A stretch of 64,000 nt of DNA. It comes from Microbacterium foliorum. GTDB lineage: Bacteria; Actinomycetota; Actinomycetes; Actinomycetales; Microbacteriaceae. Both the position numbers and the translations under genes were made by a program. Under the pieces are notes generated by a model. The model had not been told where the DNA came from. It did not search any database and worked only from the letters and a program-made list of their open reading frames with translations. How positions within the stretch are numbered: the stretch's first letter is position 1; each line of letters starts with the position of its first letter. Where the stretch lies: contig NZ_CP031425.1 of NCBI RefSeq assembly GCF_003367705.1, forward strand, positions 248,001 to 312,000, given 5' to 3'. Shown here in pieces: positions 33,150 to 41,888 of this stretch.

Positions 33150-34718
33150 ATGATTGACGGCATGTCCGATCCCTTGAAGAACCAGGTCCCGACCCTGTGG
33201 CAGCGACTCGTCCGTCGACTGCGACCGGTGAAGAACGAACCGCGGCGCCTCACCGTCGAGGACGTCACCGTGGTCGACCGCCCGATGCTGCGCCGCGCCG
33301 TGGCCGGCACCGTGGTCGGCAACCTCATGGAGTGGTACGACATCGGCGTGTACGGCTATCTCGCCGTCATCATCGGACGCGCGTTCCTGCCCGATGCCTC
33401 CGCGGGGGCCCAGTCGCTCTTCTCGCTCGGCGTCTTCGCGGTGACCTTCGTCGCCCGTCCGCTCGGCGGCATCGTGCTCGGCCAGCTCGGCGATCGCCTG
33501 GGTCGTCAGCGCGTGCTCGCGTTCACCCTGATCATGATGGCCGCAGCGACCTTCCTCATCGGCGTGCTGCCCGATTTCTCGGTCATCGGCGTCTGGGCGC
33601 CGATCCTGCTGATCGTGCTCAAGCTCGCCCAGGGCTTCTCGACGGGCGGCGAGTACGCCGGTGCCACCACGTTCATCACCGAGTACGCGCCCGACAAGCG
33701 GCGCGGCTTCTACGCCTCGCTCCTCGACCTCGGCTCGTACATGGGCTTCGCGATCGGCGCCGCCTTCGTCTCGATCCTCCAGCTCACCCTCTCGGCCGAG
33801 ACCATGCAGGGCTTCGCCTGGCGCATCCCGTTCCTCGTGGCACTGCCGCTGGGACTCATCGCGATCTACTTCCGCCTCAAGATCGAGGACACCCCCGCCT
33901 TCCAGGAGGCGCAGGATGCCTCTGCGCGCGCATCCGACGAAGCACAGGCCGCGGCGGATGCGCCGAAGGGCGTGCTCGCGCTGATCCGCGCGTACTGGCG
34001 CGAGCTCCTGACGGCGTTCGTGCTCGTCGCCGCCGCGAACACGGTCGGCTACGCGCTGACGTCGTACATGCCGACCTACCTGACCGGAACCCTCGGGTAC
34101 GACGAGGTGCACGGCACCCTGCTGACGCTGCCCGTGCTGGTCGCGATGGCCCTGTGCATCCCGCTCACCGGCAAGCTGTCCGACCGCATCGGTCGCAAGA
34201 AGGTGCTGTTCGTCGGCTCGATCTCGGCGATCGTCCTGGCTGTTCCCGCGTTCCTGTTCATGATGCACGGCGAGATCTGGTCGACGCTGCTCGGCCTGGC
34301 GCTGCTGGCCTTCCCGGTCACCTTCTACGTGGCGAACCTCGCGTCGTCGCTGCCCGCGCTCTTCCCGACGTCATCGCGGTACGGCGGTATGGGCATCTCC
34401 TACAACCTGGCCGTCGCCCTGTTCGCAGGTACCGCTCCGGTGGTCATGGAGGCCCTGGTGCAGATGACGGGGTCGTCGCTCGCGCCGGCCTTCTATGTGA
34501 TCGGAACGTCGATCGCCGGCTTCATCGCCGTCGTCGTGCTGAAGGAATCGGCGCGGCGCCCGCTGCCGGGCGCCATGCCGAGCGTGCAGTCTCACGAAGA
34601 GGCCGTCGAGCTGGTCGAGACGCAGGAGGACAACCCCGATCTCGATCTGGACGAGCTGTTCCCCGAGCGTCTCGCCGACGCGGACGTCGAGGGCGAGACG
34701 GCGGCCGAGAAGGCCTGA
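33150..34718 (+). CDS. MHS-family MFS symporter (ProP-like)
   Basis: This 522-residue, 12-helix major facilitator has the metabolite:H+ symporter signature G-N-L-M-E-W-Y-D-I-G-V-Y-G near 58-70 and G-Q-L-G-D-R-L-G-R-Q-R after helix 2. ProP-type relatives take up proline, betaine or organic acids. The extra N-terminal ~45 residues are basic and the C-terminal ~45 acidic; both are cytoplasmic. The ATG at 33162 is an alternative start, since the GAGAG stretch abuts the ATG at 33150. Downstream a hairpin overlaps the convergent MarR gene. Confidence 0.88.
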   Translation: MIDGMSDPLKNQVPTLWQRLVRRLRPVKNEPRRLTVEDVTVVDRPMLRRAVAGTVVGNLMEWYDIGVYGYLAVIIGRAFLPDASAGAQSLFSLGVFAVTFVARPLGGIVLGQLGDRLGRQRVLAFTLIMMAAATFLIGVLPDFSVIGVWAPILLIVLKLAQGFSTGGEYAGATTFITEYAPDKRRGFYASLLDLGSYMGFAIGAAFVSILQLTLSAETMQGFAWRIPFLVALPLGLIAIYFRLKIEDTPAFQEAQDASARASDEAQAAADAPKGVLALIRAYWRELLTAFVLVAAANTVGYALTSYMPTYLTGTLGYDEVHGTLLTLPVLVAMALCIPLTGKLSDRIGRKKVLFVGSISAIVLAVPAFLFMMHGEIWSTLLGLALLAFPVTFYVANLASSLPALFPTSSRYGGMGISYNLAVALFAGTAPVVMEALVQMTGSSLAPAFYVIGTSIAGFIAVVVLKESARRPLPGAMPSVQSHEEAVELVETQEDNPDLDLDELFPERLADADVEGETAAEKA

Positions 34719-34725
34719 GTCCGAG

Positions 34726-34754
34726 TCGGAGTCGGGCTACTCGCCCGACTCCGA
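34726..34754. terminator. Bidirectional hairpin between MHS symporter and MarR genes
   Basis: TCGGAGTCGGGC and GCCCGACTCCGA form a perfect 12-bp stem with a 5-base loop. It begins eight bases after the symporter stop and includes the last codons of the convergent MarR gene (the E-S-E-S-E-S-G-E end). Confidence 0.7.
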
Positions 34755-35297
34755 TTCCGACTCCTCGTGCGAACGGATGACGTCGCGCAGCTCCTGGTCG
34801 AGGTCGCTCGCCTCTTCGATCGCCGAGGTCATGCCGGCGAGGAATCGTGTCACGACGGCGCGCTCGCGGTCGCTCATCTCGTCGACGAGGGCGAGCATCC
34901 GACGGTGCATGGCGCCGAGGGTGTCGCGCACCTCGTCGTCGCTGCTGACGGTGGGGACGACGACGCCGGCGCGTCGATCGGTCGGGTGCGGCTCGCGTCG
35001 GGCGTGCCCGCCCTTCTCGAGTCGGTCGATCAGAGTCGTCGTGGACGCGGTGGAGATGTCGAGCATGCGAGCGATGTCGATCGGGCGCACGATGCGTCCG
35101 GCGCGCTGCTCACGCAGCAGGAATCTCAGGGCGACCAGGTCGGTCTCGTTCATCTTCATAGAGATGCGCGTGCGCGCACGCATGGCCGTCTCGGCCGACC
35201 TGTAGCGACGCAGCAGGTTCAGCACGTCGACAGTGCTGGCGGATTCGGCGTCCGGATACCAGTAACCGGAACGGGTGAACTCGTCGGAGTTCTCCAT
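34737..35297 (-). CDS. MarR-family regulator 1
   Basis: This 186-residue winged-helix protein matches MarR: the HTH at about 65-100 (R-P-I-D-I-A-R-M-L-D-I-S-T-A-S-T-T-T-L-I-D-R-L) and the wing with D-R-R-A at ~110. Long dimerisation helices lie at both ends. GGAGGTGG lies seven bases before the ATG at 35297. It is divergent from a second MarR gene, and a CTAG-type site lies between them. Probable targets are the neighbouring promoters carrying the same motif. Confidence 0.9.
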   Translation of the reverse strand: MENSDEFTRSGYWYPDAESASTVDVLNLLRRYRSAETAMRARTRISMKMNETDLVALRFLLREQRAGRIVRPIDIARMLDISTASTTTLIDRLEKGGHARREPHPTDRRAGVVVPTVSSDDEVRDTLGAMHRRMLALVDEMSDRERAVVTRFLAGMTSAIEEASDLDQELRDVIRSHEESESESGE

Positions 35298-35386
35298 CAC
35301 GCCACCTCCTCGTCGGTGCTCAGAGCCTGATCGGCGCAGGCCTCTATCTTGGCACCCGCGCCGAGATAGTGCGTACAGATATATAG

Positions 35387-35399
35387 CTAGCTCACCTGG
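35387..35399. promoter_or_regulatory. CTAG-type MarR site b
   Basis: CTAGCTCACCTGG is a degenerate form of the site at 35915. It lies in the spacer between the two divergent MarR genes. Confidence 0.5.
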
Positions 35400-35447
35400 T
35401 TACGTGGCTTTCGAGTAGTAGCATGGAAGTTTGACAGGGGGTGTCGC

Positions 35448-35897
35448 ATGAAGATGAATATCCACGTCCGCACGGCGAAGACCGACCTCGTCGCCCGTGT
35501 CGATGAACTCCGCCGTGCGGAAGCACAGCTCGCGCGGCGACTCGCGGCGGTCCGCGCACCCAATGACACGGACCGCGAGGCGATGCGCTACATCGTCGAC
35601 GCCCCGGACGATGCGCCGGCGACGCCCGGCGGACTCGCCGCCCATCTGAACGTGAGCACCGCAGCGATCACGAGCCTGCTGCGTCGCCTGCAGGAGCGCG
35701 GGCAGATCGTGGTCGCGCCGCATCCCGACGACGCCCGTTCGAAGGTCCTCCGTGCCTCGCTGCGCGACCTCCACTCGCCCGCCGATGAGCTCACTCAGCG
35801 GGTCGAGGCGATCGCGAGCGAGTTCACCCCCGAGCAGACCGAAGTGGTGGGTCGCTTTCTGCGTCGTCTGATCGAGGAGATCGGCGAGATCCCGTGA
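35448..35897 (+). CDS. MarR-family regulator 2
   Basis: This 149-residue MarR-type winged-helix protein has its recognition helix at L-N-V-S-T-A-A-I-T-S-L-L-R-R-L (about 66-80) and its wing with H-P-D-D-A-R-S near 91-97. AGGGGG precedes the ATG. The perfect operator at 35915 lies between its stop and the next gene, so it or its divergent partner probably controls that gene. Confidence 0.9.
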   Translation: MKMNIHVRTAKTDLVARVDELRRAEAQLARRLAAVRAPNDTDREAMRYIVDAPDDAPATPGGLAAHLNVSTAAITSLLRRLQERGQIVVAPHPDDARSKVLRASLRDLHSPADELTQRVEAIASEFTPEQTEVVGRFLRRLIEEIGEIP

Positions 35898-35914
35898 GTC
35901 CGACTTCCGTTTAG

Positions 35915-35927
35915 CTAGGTAACCTAG
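35915..35927. promoter_or_regulatory. CTAG-type MarR site c (perfect dyad)
   Basis: CTAGGTAACCTAG has perfect 6-bp arms around one base, followed by TAATCT as at 32505. It lies 43 bp before the start of the 109-residue protein gene. Confidence 0.72.
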
Positions 35928-35969
35928 TAATCTATCTATCATGCGAAGTCTTCGCGTGAAGGAGAGATC

Positions 35970-36299
35970 ATGGGCTACTTGACATACGGGAACACGGCCG
36001 AGCGCATCGAGATCGACGATCAGACGCTCACTCATCTGCGCATGGTGGCGATGACCAAGCTGCGGCGGAACGAGTCGTTCCCCCTGACCCTGGAGATGGC
36101 TGACGGCGTGATCGAGACGCTGTGGGTGCACGCCTCCATCCCGCTCCGGATCGCGATGGATCGGCCGTGCGCGATCGACCGCGACATGGTCACGGCGATG
36201 ATGCACGCCGCGGGGTCGGCGGGCGGACTCGACCTCACGCGCGAGGAGTTCGCCTCCGCGGTGTCGACGCGACGGTCCCTGCACGCGATAGGAGCATGA
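35970..36299 (+). CDS. Small Microbacteriaceae DUF protein (109 residues)
   Basis: The protein starts M-G-Y-L-T-Y-G-N and continues with an E-I-D-D-Q-T-L-T-H-L-R segment. I remember this as typical of a small domain family abundant in Microbacteriaceae (named DUF7882, I believe; the name should be checked). It is soluble, with no membrane helix. Function is unknown. GGAGAG lies upstream, and a perfect CTAG-type dyad stands in the promoter, linking it to the two MarR regulators. Confidence 0.82.
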   Translation: MGYLTYGNTAERIEIDDQTLTHLRMVAMTKLRRNESFPLTLEMADGVIETLWVHASIPLRIAMDRPCAIDRDMVTAMMHAAGSAGGLDLTREEFASAVSTRRSLHAIGA

Positions 36300-36422
36300 C
36301 GGGGGCGGAGCACGTCCCGCCGGTGCCGCTCGGTGACGCGGATGTCGGAGTGTCCGGGTCGTTCGCGGCGAAGCGCATCTCGGTGAACTCGGCGGTCTGC
36401 CGGAGCGTGTAACGTCGTCGAC

Positions 36423-37643
36423 ATGACGACTGTCGAATCGATTCGATCCGCCGCGCCCGATCGCGCCACGGCGCGAGCGCGCATCGCCGTCTCGGCGCTG
36501 TTCTTCACCAATGGGGCGCTGTTCGCCAACATCCTCCCGCGGTACCCCGAGATCAAGACGGCGCTCGAGCTCGACAACGTCGGCTACGGATTCGCGATCG
36601 CCGCATTCCCGGCAGGAGCGATCGCCGCCGGCCTTCTCTCCGCGGTGCTCATCCGCCGGTTCGGTTCCGCACGCATCGCGGTGTTCGACACCATCGCGAC
36701 AGCCCTCGGGCTGTTCGCCGCGGCGCTGTCGCCCACCGGCATCCTGTTCGCGGTCGCCCTGCTGTGCGGGGGCGCGTTCGATGCGATCACCGACGTGGCG
36801 CAGAACGCGCATGGCCTGCGCGTGCAGCGTCGATACGGTCGGTCGATCATCAATTCGTTCCACGCGATCTGGTCGATCGGCGCGGTGGTCGGAGGAGGCA
36901 TGGCCGCGGCGGCGATCGCGCTGCAACTCCCTCTGGGCGTGCATCTGGGAATCTCGACCGCGGTGTTCGCGGCGGTGGCGCTCACAGCACTGCGGTTCTG
37001 CCTGCCCGGACACGATGAGGCGTCTGAGGCTCTGGCCGTGGCCGCACCCGCTGAGGCCGCGTCGACGGTGCGCCGGGGTGTCAGCCCGCGAATCGTACTG
37101 ATGGTGATCGCGCTGACCCTGATCGCCATGGCCGGGGCGATCGCCGAGGATGCGGGCAATTCCTGGGCGACGCTCTATCTCTCGGAGTCGCTCGGCGCCG
37201 CCGCCGCGATCGCGCCGCTCGGCTTCATCGCCCTCGTGGGTGCGCAGTTCATCGGGCGGATTCTGGGCGACGGGCTGACCGACCGCTTCGGTCAGCGCGC
37301 CGTGGCGGTCGTGGGCGGACTGATCGCGGCGGGCGGCATGACCCTCGCGCTGATCTTCCCCAGCGTCCCCGGCACCATCGCGGGCTTCGCGGCGATCGGC
37401 TTCGGGGTCGCGACCCTCATCCCCGCCGCCATGCACGCGGCCGATGAGCTGCCGGGTCTGCGGCCGGGGGCAGGGCTGACGATCGTGTCGTGGCTGCTGC
37501 GACTGGGATTCCTGTTCTCGCCGCCGGTCGTCGGATTCATCGCCGACACGCAGAGCCTGCGGGCCGGACTGATCGTCGCGCCTGCGGCGGCCATGGTCGC
37601 CGTGCTGCTCGCCGGAGCCCTGGCGGCGCGAACGTCACGGTGA
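36423..37643 (+). CDS. MFS transporter (12 TM)
   Basis: This 406-residue major facilitator has 12 hydrophobic segments and a G-D-G-L-T-D-R-F-G-Q-R loop in the second half. It resembles the YbjJ-like/fucose-permease-type branch of MFS; the substrate is unknown. TAACGT lies seven bases before the ATG, so the transcript is probably leaderless. It is convergent with the SDR gene, and a hairpin at 37718 lies between. Confidence 0.86.
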   Translation: MTTVESIRSAAPDRATARARIAVSALFFTNGALFANILPRYPEIKTALELDNVGYGFAIAAFPAGAIAAGLLSAVLIRRFGSARIAVFDTIATALGLFAAALSPTGILFAVALLCGGAFDAITDVAQNAHGLRVQRRYGRSIINSFHAIWSIGAVVGGGMAAAAIALQLPLGVHLGISTAVFAAVALTALRFCLPGHDEASEALAVAAPAEAASTVRRGVSPRIVLMVIALTLIAMAGAIAEDAGNSWATLYLSESLGAAAAIAPLGFIALVGAQFIGRILGDGLTDRFGQRAVAVVGGLIAAGGMTLALIFPSVPGTIAGFAAIGFGVATLIPAAMHAADELPGLRPGAGLTIVSWLLRLGFLFSPPVVGFIADTQSLRAGLIVAPAAAMVAVLLAGALAARTSR

Positions 37644-37675
37644 TCCCGGATGGCCTGGATCCGGGCCGCTGACGT

Positions 37676-37862
37676 GTCGTTCCTGGTGCCGGATGCAGGT
37701 GCCGGATGCAGGAGCCGGGCACGGATGCAGGGCCGGGTGGCCGGTGTGATCCTGCATCCGTGCCGGCATCCTGCATTCGGCCGGAGGTACCCGGCACCTG
37801 GCACCCGGAGATGCCCGGCACCGGCACCGGGCACCCCGAATCTGGCACCCGGCATCCGGAAC
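37676..37862. repeat. ggatgcagg / ggcacccgg repeat spacer
   Basis: This spacer between convergent genes holds direct and inverted ccggatgcagg units, then degenerate ggcacccgg units. No gene is supported. Confidence 0.7.
37718..37764. terminator. Bidirectional hairpin between MFS and SDR genes
   Basis: GGCACGGATGCAGG and CCTGCATCCGTGCC are perfect 14-bp arms around a 19-base loop. It is well placed to stop transcription from both convergent genes. Confidence 0.68.
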
Positions 37863-38615
37863 TCAGAGGGCGGTGTAGCCGCCGTCGACGAGGTGGTAGC
37901 TGCCGGTGATGAAGCTGGCGGCGTCGCTCGCGAGGAACGCGATGAGGTTGGCGACCTCGTCGGCCTGGCCGAGGCGTCCGATCGGGTGCTTGCTGACGAG
38001 GAACTCCTTCGCCTCGTCGCCCATGGTCGCGAGCAGCGGGGTGTCGATGAATCCGGGACCCACCGAGTTCACGCGCACGCCGTGCGCGGAGTACTCGAGG
38101 GCGGCCGACTTGGTCATGCCGACCACCGCGTGCTTGGCCGCGACGTAGGCGGGGGAGCCCGCGAATCCGACGCTGCCGAGGATCGACGCGATGTTCACGA
38201 CCGAGCCGCCGCCGTTGGCGAGGATCGACGGGATCTGCGCCTTCATGTTGCGGAACACGGCGTTGAGGTTGATCGAGATGACCTTGTCCCACGCGGCGTC
38301 GTCGTACTCGGCCGTGGGGGCGGATGCTCCGCCGATGCCGGCGTTGTTGACGCCGATGCGCAGCGGGGCGAGCGAGTTCGCGAGCTCGACCGAGGACGCG
38401 ATCCACTCGACGTCGGTGGCGTCGCCGACGGAGGCCTCGGCGATGCCGCCGGCGGCACGGATCTCCTCGACGACAGCGGTCGCGTTCTCCGCGTTCAGGT
38501 CGTTCACGACGACGGATGCGCCGTTGCGGGCGAGCAGCAGAGCGGTCGAGCGACCGATTCCGCTTCCTGCTCCCGTCACGATCGCCGAGCGGTTCGAGAC
38601 GTCGTACTGAGCCAC
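37863..38615 (-). CDS. SDR-family oxidoreductase
   Basis: This 250-residue classical SDR has T-G-A-G-S-G-I-G-R near 14-22, N-N-A-G at 89-92, Ser in the I-A-S-I-L segment and Y-V-A-A-K. A D-G-G-Y end is typical of the 3-ketoacyl reductase/glucose-dehydrogenase-like group. Substrate is unknown. The GTG at 38615 (M-A-Q-Y-D-V) is chosen because GGAGAGGAG lies just upstream; the frame stays open further out without family similarity. Confidence 0.87.
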   Translation of the reverse strand: MAQYDVSNRSAIVTGAGSGIGRSTALLLARNGASVVVNDLNAENATAVVEEIRAAGGIAEASVGDATDVEWIASSVELANSLAPLRIGVNNAGIGGASAPTAEYDDAAWDKVISINLNAVFRNMKAQIPSILANGGGSVVNIASILGSVGFAGSPAYVAAKHAVVGMTKSAALEYSAHGVRVNSVGPGFIDTPLLATMGDEAKEFLVSKHPIGRLGQADEVANLIAFLASDAASFITGSYHLVDGGYTAL

Positions 38616-38760
38616 GGGTGGCTCCTCTCCTGGACGGTCGCGGTGCCGGGAGATCTTCTCGGACGGTCCGTCCTCCTTTCCAGGGTACGCCTCCTTCCGA
38701 CCCAGATGGATGCGCGTGAATGGATTTTCCGGATACCGAGTTCTCTTCACGGATGCAGGT

Positions 38761-38779
38761 TTGTTAGCCTTACCTAACC
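38761..38779. promoter_or_regulatory. DtxR/IdeR-type iron box
   Basis: TTGTTAGCCTTACCTAACC reads on the other strand as GGTTAGGTAAGGCTAACAA, close to the 19-bp iron-box consensus of actinobacterial DtxR/IdeR proteins. It lies 43 bp before the siderophore operon, so iron-dependent repression is expected. Confidence 0.85.
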
Positions 38780-38821
38780 GGCTCCCCCGCCTCGTCCGCA
38801 GATCCCCGAAAGGTCTTCGTC

Positions 38822-39763
38822 GTGCCCGCACGCCTCCGTCGCCCCCTGTTGTCCGCCCTCGCCGTCTCGGCGACAGCCCTCCTCGTGCTCACCGGATGCT
38901 CCGCCCCCGACGCGGCCCCCGCCGATGCCGCCGCCCCCACTGAGCCGGCCGGCACGCATACCGTCGAGCACGCACGCGGAACCACCGAGGTGCCCGACGA
39001 CGTCGAGCGCGTCGTGACCCTGGAGCCGCTGGAACTCGACACCGCGGTGGCGGTCGGCATCACGCCGGTCGGCGCGGCGGTCGCCTCGAACGTCGCGAGC
39101 ACCCCGGCCTACCTCGGTGTCGACGGCGTCGAGAGCGTCGGCACCGTGCCCGAGCCCGACCTCGAGGCCATCGCCGCGCTCAAACCCGACCTGATCCTCG
39201 GCACGGAGGCCCGCCACTCGGCGCTCTACGAGCAGCTCTCGGCCATCGCCCCCACGGTCTTCATCGAGACCCAGGCCGACCCGTGGCGCGAGAACGCGCA
39301 GCTCATCGGCGAGGCGCTGAACCGCGACGACGAGGTGGCCGACCTGCTGACCGCCGTCGACGAGAGGTGCGAGAGCCTCAGCGACGAGTACGCGGTCGAC
39401 GGCGAGACGGCGCAGCTGATCCGTCCGCGCGACGAGACGACCCTCAGCCTGTACGGCCCGGTGTCGTTCGCGGGCAGCCTGCTCGAGTGCGTCGGCTACA
39501 CGATCCCGGATCAGGACTGGGCCGACGGCCTGCAGGCCGACATCTCGCCCGAGAACATCGTCGACGCCGCGGCCGACAACGTCTTCGTGACCGCGGCCGA
39601 CGTCGACGACGAGTCGGCGATCCCCGCCGCGCTCACCCAGAACGCGGACGCCTTCGGCCGGGTGACGCTCGTCGACACCGCCTACTGGGTCTCGGGCGTC
39701 GGACCGAAGGGCGCGCAGGCCGTGCTCGACGACATCGAGAAGTACCTCGAAGCGAACCGGTGA
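38822..39763 (+). CDS. Iron-siderophore ABC transporter substrate-binding lipoprotein
   Basis: This 313-residue FepB/FhuD-type binding protein has a lipoprotein signal with lipobox L-T-G-C (C26). The two-lobed fold has the V-V-T-L-E-P-L-E-L start and the N-A-D-A-F-G-R-V-T-L-V-D end typical of Fe-siderophore proteins. It captures ferric siderophores outside the membrane. The GTG at 38822 has GAAAGG upstream. It is the first of five overlapping genes behind an iron box. Confidence 0.92.
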   Translation: MPARLRRPLLSALAVSATALLVLTGCSAPDAAPADAAAPTEPAGTHTVEHARGTTEVPDDVERVVTLEPLELDTAVAVGITPVGAAVASNVASTPAYLGVDGVESVGTVPEPDLEAIAALKPDLILGTEARHSALYEQLSAIAPTVFIETQADPWRENAQLIGEALNRDDEVADLLTAVDERCESLSDEYAVDGETAQLIRPRDETTLSLYGPVSFAGSLLECVGYTIPDQDWADGLQADISPENIVDAAADNVFVTAADVDDESAIPAALTQNADAFGRVTLVDTAYWVSGVGPKGAQAVLDDIEKYLEANR

Positions 39764-40803
39764 CCGCGGTCTCCGCAGCGGGACCGACCGCGGCCCCGCT
39801 GCCGCGACGGGCGGCACGGGCAGCGACAGGCACGATCGTCCTGTGCGGCGCTCTCGTGCTGGCCGTGCTGCTCTCGCTCACCGTGGGGGCGAATCCGCTC
39901 TCGCCCGCCGCGGTGTTCGACGCGATGGCCGGTCGCGGCACCACTGAGACGAACTTCGTGCTGTTCGAGCTGCGCATCCCCCGCACCGCGGTCGGCCTCG
40001 TCGCGGGAGCCGCTCTGGGCGTCGCCGGCGCGCTCGTGCAGGCCTTCACCCGCAACCCGCTCGCGGACCCCGGCATCCTGGGCGTCAATGCGGGAGCAGC
40101 GGTGGCGGTCGCGCTCGGGGTGGCATTCCTCGGGCTCCGCGATGCCTCCGAGTTCATCTGGCTGGCGTTCCTCGGAGCGCTCGTGGTGACGGTCGCCGTC
40201 TACCTCGTCGGGTCGGCCGGCCGCGGCGCGGCCGACCCTGTGCGGCTCACCCTGGCGGGAGTGGCCCTCGGGGCCGTGCTGTCGGGCATCACCACCGGCC
40301 TCACGCTGAGCGACCCCGACGCGTTCGACGCGATGCGCAGCTGGAACGCGGGCTCGCTGCTCGGCAGCGGGCTCGACGACCTCGTCGCGGTGCTCCCCTT
40401 CGTGGTCGTCGCGCTGCTGATCGCTCTCGTGCTGGCGGCGGGCCTGAACGCGGTGGGGCTCGGCGACGACGTCGCGCGCTCCCAGGGCGCCAACGTCGTC
40501 GGCATCCGCATCGGCGTGATCGTGGCGGTCACCGTGCTGGCCGGCGCCGCGACCGCGATCGCCGGGCCGATCTCGTTCGTCGGGCTGATGGTGCCGCACG
40601 TGATCCGGTGGACGTTCGGGGTGGATCAGCGACTCATCATCGCGCTGTCCGCGGTGCTCGCTCCCGTGGTGGTGCTGCTCTCCGACGTTCTGGGGCGAGT
40701 GATCATCGCGCCGGCGGAGGTGCCCGTCGGCATCGTCACCGCACTGGTGGGCGCGCCGGTGCTGATCGCCCTCGCCCGACGCGGGAAGGCGCGTGCACTG
40801 TGA
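39760..40803 (+). CDS. FecCD-family siderophore ABC permease 1
   Basis: This 347-residue membrane protein has about nine to ten helices and the FecCD wording R-I-P-R-T-A-V-G-L-V-A-G-A-A-L-G-V-A-G, then F-T-R-N-P-L-A-D-P-G-I-L-G. The ATPase-contact region G-P-I-S-F-V-G-L-M-V-P-H lies near 270. GTG at 39760 overlaps the previous stop by four bases. Confidence 0.93.
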   Translation: MTAVSAAGPTAAPLPRRAARAATGTIVLCGALVLAVLLSLTVGANPLSPAAVFDAMAGRGTTETNFVLFELRIPRTAVGLVAGAALGVAGALVQAFTRNPLADPGILGVNAGAAVAVALGVAFLGLRDASEFIWLAFLGALVVTVAVYLVGSAGRGAADPVRLTLAGVALGAVLSGITTGLTLSDPDAFDAMRSWNAGSLLGSGLDDLVAVLPFVVVALLIALVLAAGLNAVGLGDDVARSQGANVVGIRIGVIVAVTVLAGAATAIAGPISFVGLMVPHVIRWTFGVDQRLIIALSAVLAPVVVLLSDVLGRVIIAPAEVPVGIVTALVGAPVLIALARRGKARAL

Positions 40804-41888
40804 CCGTCCTCCGCCGGCCGTCCCTCCGCACGCCGTCCTCCCATCCGTCTCCCCTCAGAGCCCCCCGCCGCGTTCTCGTGCGGATCGGCCCGGTGGCGCT
40901 GCCTGTCCGGGTGCGCAGCCTGCTGGTCGCCGCGATCTCGCTGCTCGTCCTCGCCGCGCTGTTCGTCCTGTCCCTGGGACTGGGGTCGTTCCCGCTCGCG
41001 CCCGACGAGGTGGTGCGCATCCTGCTCGGAGGCGGGGAGCCGATCGACCGCACGGTCGTCTGGGACTGGCGGATGCCGCGGGCCCTGGCGGCCATCGCGG
41101 TGGGCGCCCTGCTCGCGATCGCCGGTGCGCTCTTCCAGACCGTCACCCGCAATCCGCTCGCGAGCCCCGACATCCTCGGACTGTCGAACGGCGCGTTCAC
41201 CGGCATGCTGCTCGCCCTGGTCTTCGTCTCGTCCAGCCTGCCGGCCCGCACGATCGGGGCGCTGTGCGGAGGGCTGGCCGCCGCCGCGGTGATCTGGCTG
41301 CTCGCCGTGCGAGGCGGCGTGCAGGGGTTCCGGCTCATCATCGTGGGCATCGGCGTCTCGGCGATGCTCGCCTCGCTGAACACCTGGATGCTGCTGCAGA
41401 TCGAACTCGACACGGCGATGTTCGCCTCGGCGTGGGGCGCGGGATCGCTCAACGGGGTGACCGCTGCGGGCCTGGGCGCGGCGGTGCTCTGCGCCGTGCC
41501 GTTCGTGGTCGCGGCCGCGCTCCTTCCGCCGCGCCTGCGCCAGCTCGACCTCGGCGACGATGTCGCCTCGGCGACCGGATCCCGCCCCGCGCTGGTGCGC
41601 ACCCTGGCGCTGCTGATCGGCGTGGTCCTCGTCGCGGCGGCCACCACCGTCGGTGGTCCGATCGCGTTCGTCGCCCTGGCCGCTCCGCAGATCGCCCGCC
41701 TCGTGGCGCGCACGCCGCATCTGTCGCTCGGACTCGCCGCTCTCGTCGGCAGCGTGCTCGTGCTCGCCTCCGACCTCGTCGCGCAGCACGTGCTGCCCGT
41801 CACGCTCCCCGTCGGCGTCGTCACCGTGTCGGTGGGTGGCGCCTACCTCGTCCTCATGATCATCCTGGAGATCCGCCGCCGTGCCTGA
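40800..41888 (+). CDS. FecCD-family siderophore ABC permease 2
   Basis: This 362-residue partner permease has R-M-P-R-A-L-A-A-I-A-V-G-A-L-L-A-I-A-G and V-T-R-N-P-L-A-S-P-D-I-L-G, with G-P-I-A-F-V-A-L-A-A-P-Q as its ATPase-contact loop. The first ~35 residues are basic. It forms a heterodimeric channel with the preceding gene. The GTG start at 40800 overlaps the previous stop. Confidence 0.93.
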   Translation: MTVLRRPSLRTPSSHPSPLRAPRRVLVRIGPVALPVRVRSLLVAAISLLVLAALFVLSLGLGSFPLAPDEVVRILLGGGEPIDRTVVWDWRMPRALAAIAVGALLAIAGALFQTVTRNPLASPDILGLSNGAFTGMLLALVFVSSSLPARTIGALCGGLAAAAVIWLLAVRGGVQGFRLIIVGIGVSAMLASLNTWMLLQIELDTAMFASAWGAGSLNGVTAAGLGAAVLCAVPFVVAAALLPPRLRQLDLGDDVASATGSRPALVRTLALLIGVVLVAAATTVGGPIAFVALAAPQIARLVARTPHLSLGLAALVGSVLVLASDLVAQHVLPVTLPVGVVTVSVGGAYLVLMIILEIRRRA

